NCBI GenBank assembly: GCA_029261715.1
Contig: JAJDAT010000037.1
Location: 1 to 64,000 of the forward strand
DNA: 64,000 nt
From: Nitrospinia bacterium
GTDB lineage: Bacteria; Nitrospinota; Nitrospinia; Nitrospinales; JAJDAT01
Direction of reading: 5' to 3'
Shown: in pieces, positions 60,052 through 64,000 of the stretch
Layout of the letters: each line of letters opens with the position of its first letter
Numbering within the stretch: the stretch's first letter is position 1
The notes under the pieces: generated by a model
Told to the model about the DNA's origin: nothing
The model's database searches: none
Seen by the model: the letters and a program-made list of their open reading frames with translations, nothing else
Translations under genes and position numbers: made by a program

Positions 60052-60702
60052 CTATATCAACTTCAAATTCCGAAAAAAGCTTATACAATCATCAGCAAGC
60101 CATTTGGCATGGGAACCTAAACCGTGGTCAGAATCTAATTCTTCAAGGACCGCCCAAGGATAAGACGAAACAAATCTTCTTGAAACTTCAATCGGCACTG
60201 AATCATCATGTAATCCATGAGCTATGCGAATTGGTAATCTACGCAAAAAATGAATTTCTTCCCATTTTTTTGCATCTTCAAATATTTTAGTTTGGAAGGT
60301 TACTTCTTTATTGTGGCGGTAATGAAAAACTTCAATTGTCTCTGGAATATTATTTTTTCCATATTGTTCTTCTATTCTCAAACTCCAACGGGTAAGAAAT
60401 TCAAAAGCTGGAGCCATTAAATATATCGCTTCTACTTCTTTTCTCAATTGGCTGACCAATGCCGAGAGGTAACCTCCCATACTACTTCCAATCAAAGCAT
60501 AACGACAGCTCTCAAGTTTACTTAAACAACTTTCTATAATCTTTATCTGGCTAGAAAGAGTCATGGATTCAAAATTATTACCTTCTAAATCTGGAATCTC
60601 CAAACTCAATCCTCTTTCTTCAAAAGCCGCTTTAAAAACTTGCGCTTTATTTGAGTATGGACTGGACGCAAAACCGTGTAGATAAATAAATTGAACGGTC
60701 AC
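60052..60702 (-). CDS. YqiA-like alpha/beta-hydrolase esterase
   Basis: The 216-residue enzyme has the start FIYLHGFASSPYSNKAQVF, the nucleophile elbow GSSMGGYL (Ser), a later Asp (HGLHDDSVP) and His in LDSDHGLGS. This fits the UPF0227/YqiA esterase family. Substrate unknown. Confidence 0.85.
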   Translation of the reverse strand: MTVQFIYLHGFASSPYSNKAQVFKAAFEERGLSLEIPDLEGNNFESMTLSSQIKIIESCLSKLESCRYALIGSSMGGYLSALVSQLRKEVEAIYLMAPAFEFLTRWSLRIEEQYGKNNIPETIEVFHYRHNKEVTFQTKIFEDAKKWEEIHFLRRLPIRIAHGLHDDSVPIEVSRRFVSSYPWAVLEELDSDHGLGSHAKWLADDCISFFRNLKLI

Positions 60703-60778
60703 AATTCACTCAAAAGTTAAATATAAAAAAGGTTTCAAATCTCAATGACATCGCAAATCACAAATTTAGCTATTAACG

Positions 60779-62017
60779 TTATATCCCTTTTTCTTCCAAA
60801 TCTTTAACGTTTTGACGCATCACCCATAATAAAATCAAGCCCGGAATGGCTGCAAAAAAGGTTATACAAAAAAACAAAACCCACCCTACTTGTTCCGCGA
60901 TTATACCGGAAGGGGGTCCTACGAAAACTCTACCTAAAGACGCAAAAGCGGACAAAAGAGCAAACTGAGTAGCAGTGTATCTGGAATCGCACAATGCCAT
61001 CAAAAAAGCCACAAACGCGGCAGTGCCCATTCCTCCAGATAAGTTCTCAATCCCAACAGCCAAAGCCATCAAAACATAGCTCTTTTCAAACATTGCTACT
61101 GCCATAAACGATAAATTAGAAACAGCTTGTAAAATTCCATAATATAGAAGGGATCTGAATAGTCCCAACTTTGCCATTAAAGCTCCACCTAAAAGAGCTC
61201 CAATTAAAGTAGCCGCCAGCCCCATTCCCTTATTTATTACGCCTACTTCAGCTGGAGAAAACGTTTTAGCTCTAATCAAAAATGCAGTTGTTAAGCTTCC
61301 TGCAAACGCATCTCCTAATTTATATAAAATAATCATGGCTAAAAACATCAATGCGGCTGGCCTGCTAATAAAGTTTTTAAAAGGTCCAGAAACCGCTTCC
61401 GCTAAACTTTTAGGGGCTGTTGCCAATCTTTCAGGTTCAGGCCCCCAAAAAGTGCCACACATGCCAATGGTCATTAAAAAAGCCATTAAGATGTATGTGT
61501 TTTCCCAACCAAAGGGTTCCGAAAGAATCATAGCAACAGCTCCCGAAACCAGCATAGCAACTCTGTAACCCATTACAGAAACCGCCACAGCTAATCCTCT
61601 CTCTTCATTACGAGTTACGTCAGTCCTATAAGCGTCGATCACAACATCTTGAGAAGCCGAAAAAAAAGCGACAAAAAACGCTAGAAAAGCCATAACCCAC
61701 GGTGTCTGTTTAGGCGAAGTAATTCCCATCAAAAAAATAAAAACCAAAAGCAAAACCTGACACACTAATACCCATCCTCGCCGTCGGCCTAAAATAGGAG
61801 GAACAAACCTATCCATTAAAGGAGACCATAAAAACTTGAGTGTATAAGGCAATCCCACTAATGAAAAAATACCAATGGTCTTTAAGTCAACACCTTCAAC
61901 AGTCATCCAAGCCTGTAAAGAGCTTCCAGATAAAGCCAATGGCAATCCAGACGAGAAACCTAAAATGGTCAAAGCGCCAACTCGCCTGTTTATCAATTTT
62001 TTAAAGGATCCGTTCAT
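60779..62017 (-). CDS. AmpG-like MFS permease
   Basis: The ATG at 62017 is preferred over an upstream TTG at 62041. The 412-residue transporter has twelve hydrophobic segments and AmpG-type sequence: LTILGFSSGLPLALSGSSLQ, LVGLPYTLKFLWSPLMDRF, VVIDAYRTDV. AmpG imports muropeptides for cell-wall recycling in Gram-negative bacteria. Other substrates are possible. Confidence 0.87.
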   Translation of the reverse strand: MNGSFKKLINRRVGALTILGFSSGLPLALSGSSLQAWMTVEGVDLKTIGIFSLVGLPYTLKFLWSPLMDRFVPPILGRRRGWVLVCQVLLLVFIFLMGITSPKQTPWVMAFLAFFVAFFSASQDVVIDAYRTDVTRNEERGLAVAVSVMGYRVAMLVSGAVAMILSEPFGWENTYILMAFLMTIGMCGTFWGPEPERLATAPKSLAEAVSGPFKNFISRPAALMFLAMIILYKLGDAFAGSLTTAFLIRAKTFSPAEVGVINKGMGLAATLIGALLGGALMAKLGLFRSLLYYGILQAVSNLSFMAVAMFEKSYVLMALAVGIENLSGGMGTAAFVAFLMALCDSRYTATQFALLSAFASLGRVFVGPPSGIIAEQVGWVLFFCITFFAAIPGLILLWVMRQNVKDLEEKGI

Positions 62018-62228
62018 TAAATTTTTCCAAACTCTGGTCAAAGAGTTAGTATCATAGATGAAAACAGCTAAAATCTATTCGAAACTGTCTAAAAAAACTA
62101 AAACTCAATAAAATCAAAGGTTTTTCCGATAAAGTAGAATAGTTAAAACAAAACTACTAAAACAGTTAGAATGCTCCTAAAATATAATTATTGTAAGCAA
62201 TTCGATTATTTTAAAAATTGAACTAAAC

Positions 62229-62263
62229 CCGGTTTGACATTAAACCGGAATGATCAATAAAAT
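62229..62263 (+). promoter_or_regulatory. Promoter of the MotB-like gene with overlapping palindrome
   Basis: TTGACA (62234-62239), 18 bp, TAAAAT (62258-62263) lies about 80 bases before the start. The perfect inverted repeat CCGGTTT-GACATT-AAACCGG (62229-62248) covers the -35 box, the place for a repressor. The rest of 62018-62343 shows no gene. Confidence 0.6.
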
Positions 62264-62343
62264 CAATTGAAGTTTTAGTTCTCTCAAAGATATAAATGTA
62301 TTCTCTATTTTCATAAAAGTCTAAACGCTAGGAAACTATCAAC

Positions 62344-64000
62344 ATGCAAAATATGGAAACTCTGCAATTAGTTAAAGAGCAATTAAAGCTTAAGTCAGCA
62401 GAGGTAAAAAAGCATGAAGTAGAAAAAGAGAAAATTAGCGAGAAAATTAAAAGTGTTCTAGCGTTAAACGACAAAAAAATAAAAGAATTAAAAAATCTCG
62501 TTAAAGAAAAAGAAGACGCTGTACTGGCCGCTCAATCGAGCGCAAATATGTCTTACTCAGCAGAATCGAGTTCAAAGAAAGGTGAAGGTTCTGGAGACAG
62601 CGGAGAAGGTGAAGGTGGAAGCGGTTCTGGAAGCGGACCAAATGTCGTTAAAGAAGTAGTAGTTCAAGATCCTAAGCTTTTAGAAGAACTTGAAGCGCTT
62701 AGGAAGAAAGATCAAGCTTTAGGCGAGCAAATCAAAGCTGAAACAGTAGAAAAAGAGAAATTTAATAGAGAAAAAAATATTCTTCTCAAAGAAATGCGTC
62801 GTTTAAGGAAAGATCCAGAAACAGTAAATAATTTAAAAGAACAAATTGATAGCTTAAACGAAGAAGTAAAAAAAATGAAAGACCGGTCTCTGGATACTAC
62901 CAATAATTTGGAAGAATTATTGATGGAAAAAGACGAAGTAATTGCTTCATATGAAAAAATGCTTTATGGAGAAACCGAGGCAGGACAAGAGGGGATGCTT
63001 CCTTCTGAAATTATTGAAGATTTAAAAGAAGAACTCAAAGAAAGATTAGAAGAAAAAAAAGCGATTGTTACGGAACTCGAGGAAATCAAAGAAATAAACG
63101 CTGAACTTGAGCTTAAGATTAGCTTAACAGAAGAATCTTCCACTTCTGATAGATTAGACGCTGGAGCTCGTCAGGATAGTCGCGCCGCCCAATCAGCGGA
63201 ATTTTCAGGTAGTTTAGAAGGCTTCCTTGTTACCTACAGCGATATGATCACCCTTCTTCTTGTTATTTTTGTCCTCATGTATACGGTTTCAAAACTTGAT
63301 GAAGAAAAGTTTGCAGAAGCGCTTTCTTCCTTCCAAGAAAAGAAAGTACGTGTCGAAACAATGAATATGCGCCTAACCAAAGACGAACTATTAATGCTCG
63401 CGCGAGTTAAAGAATTGGTAAAGGATAACGTAGATCCTGATAGCATCGTCCGTAGCGACACTCGAACTATTTTAAAAAGACTTCCAACATCCGAGCTCTT
63501 TGGACCAGGTAGCGCCGAATTAGTAGAGGGCGCCGAAAAACTGATCGAAGATGCAATTAAAGAAGATATGATAGATGGGGTAAAACAAGTCGTTATTGAT
63601 GGGCATACAGATGACATCCCAATTAAATCGGCAAAATTCCCATCAAACTGGGAATTGTCTACCGCTAGAGCTTCTCGCGTGGCACGGCATATTGTTGATA
63701 AAATGCGTTTCCCTGCTGAATTTGTCGCAGTCTCTGGCTATGGACCTCATCGCCCAATAAAACCCAATACCAATGACTTTAACCGTGCTTTAAACCGGCG
63801 AGTTGAAGTAAAAATTCTAAAAGATAAAGACGTCATTAAAGAAGACCAAAAAGACTTGGTCCCAGAAGAAAAGAAAACAAAAGATGACAAACAGGGCAAA
63901 AACAAAAAAACCGATTCCCAAAATAAGAACCAAAAAGGAAAAGGCCTTACTGGATTAGCTAAATCCTCCAGGGATGCTTCCGAAAAAAATAAAAAAGAAG
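62344..64000 (+). CDS. MotB-like stator protein with long N-terminal coiled coil (partial)
   Basis: The frame is open to the window end (552 codons visible). Residues 1-75 and about 100-285 are charged coiled coil, split by a Gly/Ser-rich linker (about 80-100). The MotB membrane segment is at 294-316 (FLVTYSDMITLLLVIFVLMY), with Asp300 at the place of the proton-binding Asp32 of E. coli MotB. An OmpA-like peptidoglycan-binding domain follows (VVIDGHTDDIPI, ELSTARASRVARHI, NRRVEVKIL) and then a Lys-rich tail. In normal MotB the helix begins near residue 28, so about 265 extra cytoplasmic residues precede it here. No motA is in view. Confidence 0.88.
   Translation, partial: MQNMETLQLVKEQLKLKSAEVKKHEVEKEKISEKIKSVLALNDKKIKELKNLVKEKEDAVLAAQSSANMSYSAESSSKKGEGSGDSGEGEGGSGSGSGPNVVKEVVVQDPKLLEELEALRKKDQALGEQIKAETVEKEKFNREKNILLKEMRRLRKDPETVNNLKEQIDSLNEEVKKMKDRSLDTTNNLEELLMEKDEVIASYEKMLYGETEAGQEGMLPSEIIEDLKEELKERLEEKKAIVTELEEIKEINAELELKISLTEESSTSDRLDAGARQDSRAAQSAEFSGSLEGFLVTYSDMITLLLVIFVLMYTVSKLDEEKFAEALSSFQEKKVRVETMNMRLTKDELLMLARVKELVKDNVDPDSIVRSDTRTILKRLPTSELFGPGSAELVEGAEKLIEDAIKEDMIDGVKQVVIDGHTDDIPIKSAKFPSNWELSTARASRVARHIVDKMRFPAEFVAVSGYGPHRPIKPNTNDFNRALNRRVEVKILKDKDVIKEDQKDLVPEEKKTKDDKQGKNKKTDSQNKNQKGKGLTGLAKSSRDASEKNKKE

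Overview
The window is AT-rich DNA from a Gram-negative bacterium. Supporting signs are lipoprotein and Sec signal peptides, an AmpG-type permease, a GT39 glycosyltransferase, a complete moxR-bat operon and a MotB-like stator/OmpA protein. I cannot place it to phylum; deep-branching aquatic lineages of Nitrospinota or Bdellovibrionota type would fit, but that is a guess. The genetic code is standard.

Layout. Bases 1-258 hold a short tRNA operon (tRNA-Lys, tRNA-Glu) behind a good promoter. An apparently complete temperate siphophage of about 38.1 kb (218-38293) is integrated in the 3' part of tRNA-Glu. The att core is a 45-bp exact direct repeat (218-262 and 38249-38293), and the original tRNA-operon terminator is stranded beyond attR at 38302-38346. 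Nearly all phage genes read on the minus strand. In transcription order these are: primase-helicase (37447-35543), an iteron-rich candidate origin (35276-35542), a candidate structured RNA (about 34891-35040), fibre and gpZ genes, a candidate cos site, terminase, gpW-like protein, portal, fused protease-capsid, connectors, tail tube, frameshifted tail chaperones, tape measure and tail tip (31542-14940). An accessory set follows (P63C protein, secreted HNH nuclease, membrane protein, lipoprotein, secreted protein; 14824-11436). Then come the repressor switch (10829-11431), an early DNA-metabolism operon (10828-2148: DUF2800, DUF2815, PolA, HNH/AP2, deoxyribosyltransferase-like protein, VRR-NUC, SNF2 helicase) and the integrase (1442-282).

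The most unusual part of the prophage lies between integrase and helicase on the plus strand. Two tandem genes encode paralogous 21- and 23-residue hydrophobic peptides. Each has its own rho-independent terminator and a Shine-Dalgarno sequence buried in an RNA hairpin. The second also has a leader ORF running into that hairpin. This is the architecture of type I toxin genes, and I do not recognise the peptide family. Other notable phage features are the 11-bp-phased GCGACAC iterons, an A AAA AAG frameshift site, tandem GNRA hairpin units, a GC-rich candidate cos, and an HTH-transmembrane-YPRK fusion.

The host segment (38302-64000) carries a frameshifted repeat protein, two RNI-type leucine-rich-repeat proteins, two signal-less tandem beta-propeller paralogues, and a glycosylation cluster (GT2, epimerase, GT39, GT2). 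It continues with the moxR-DUF58-bat operon (48019-56972), an HDOD protein, an Xre regulator, an OmpR-type response regulator, a YqiA-like esterase and an AmpG-like permease. The window ends inside a MotB-like stator protein with a long N-terminal coiled-coil extension.
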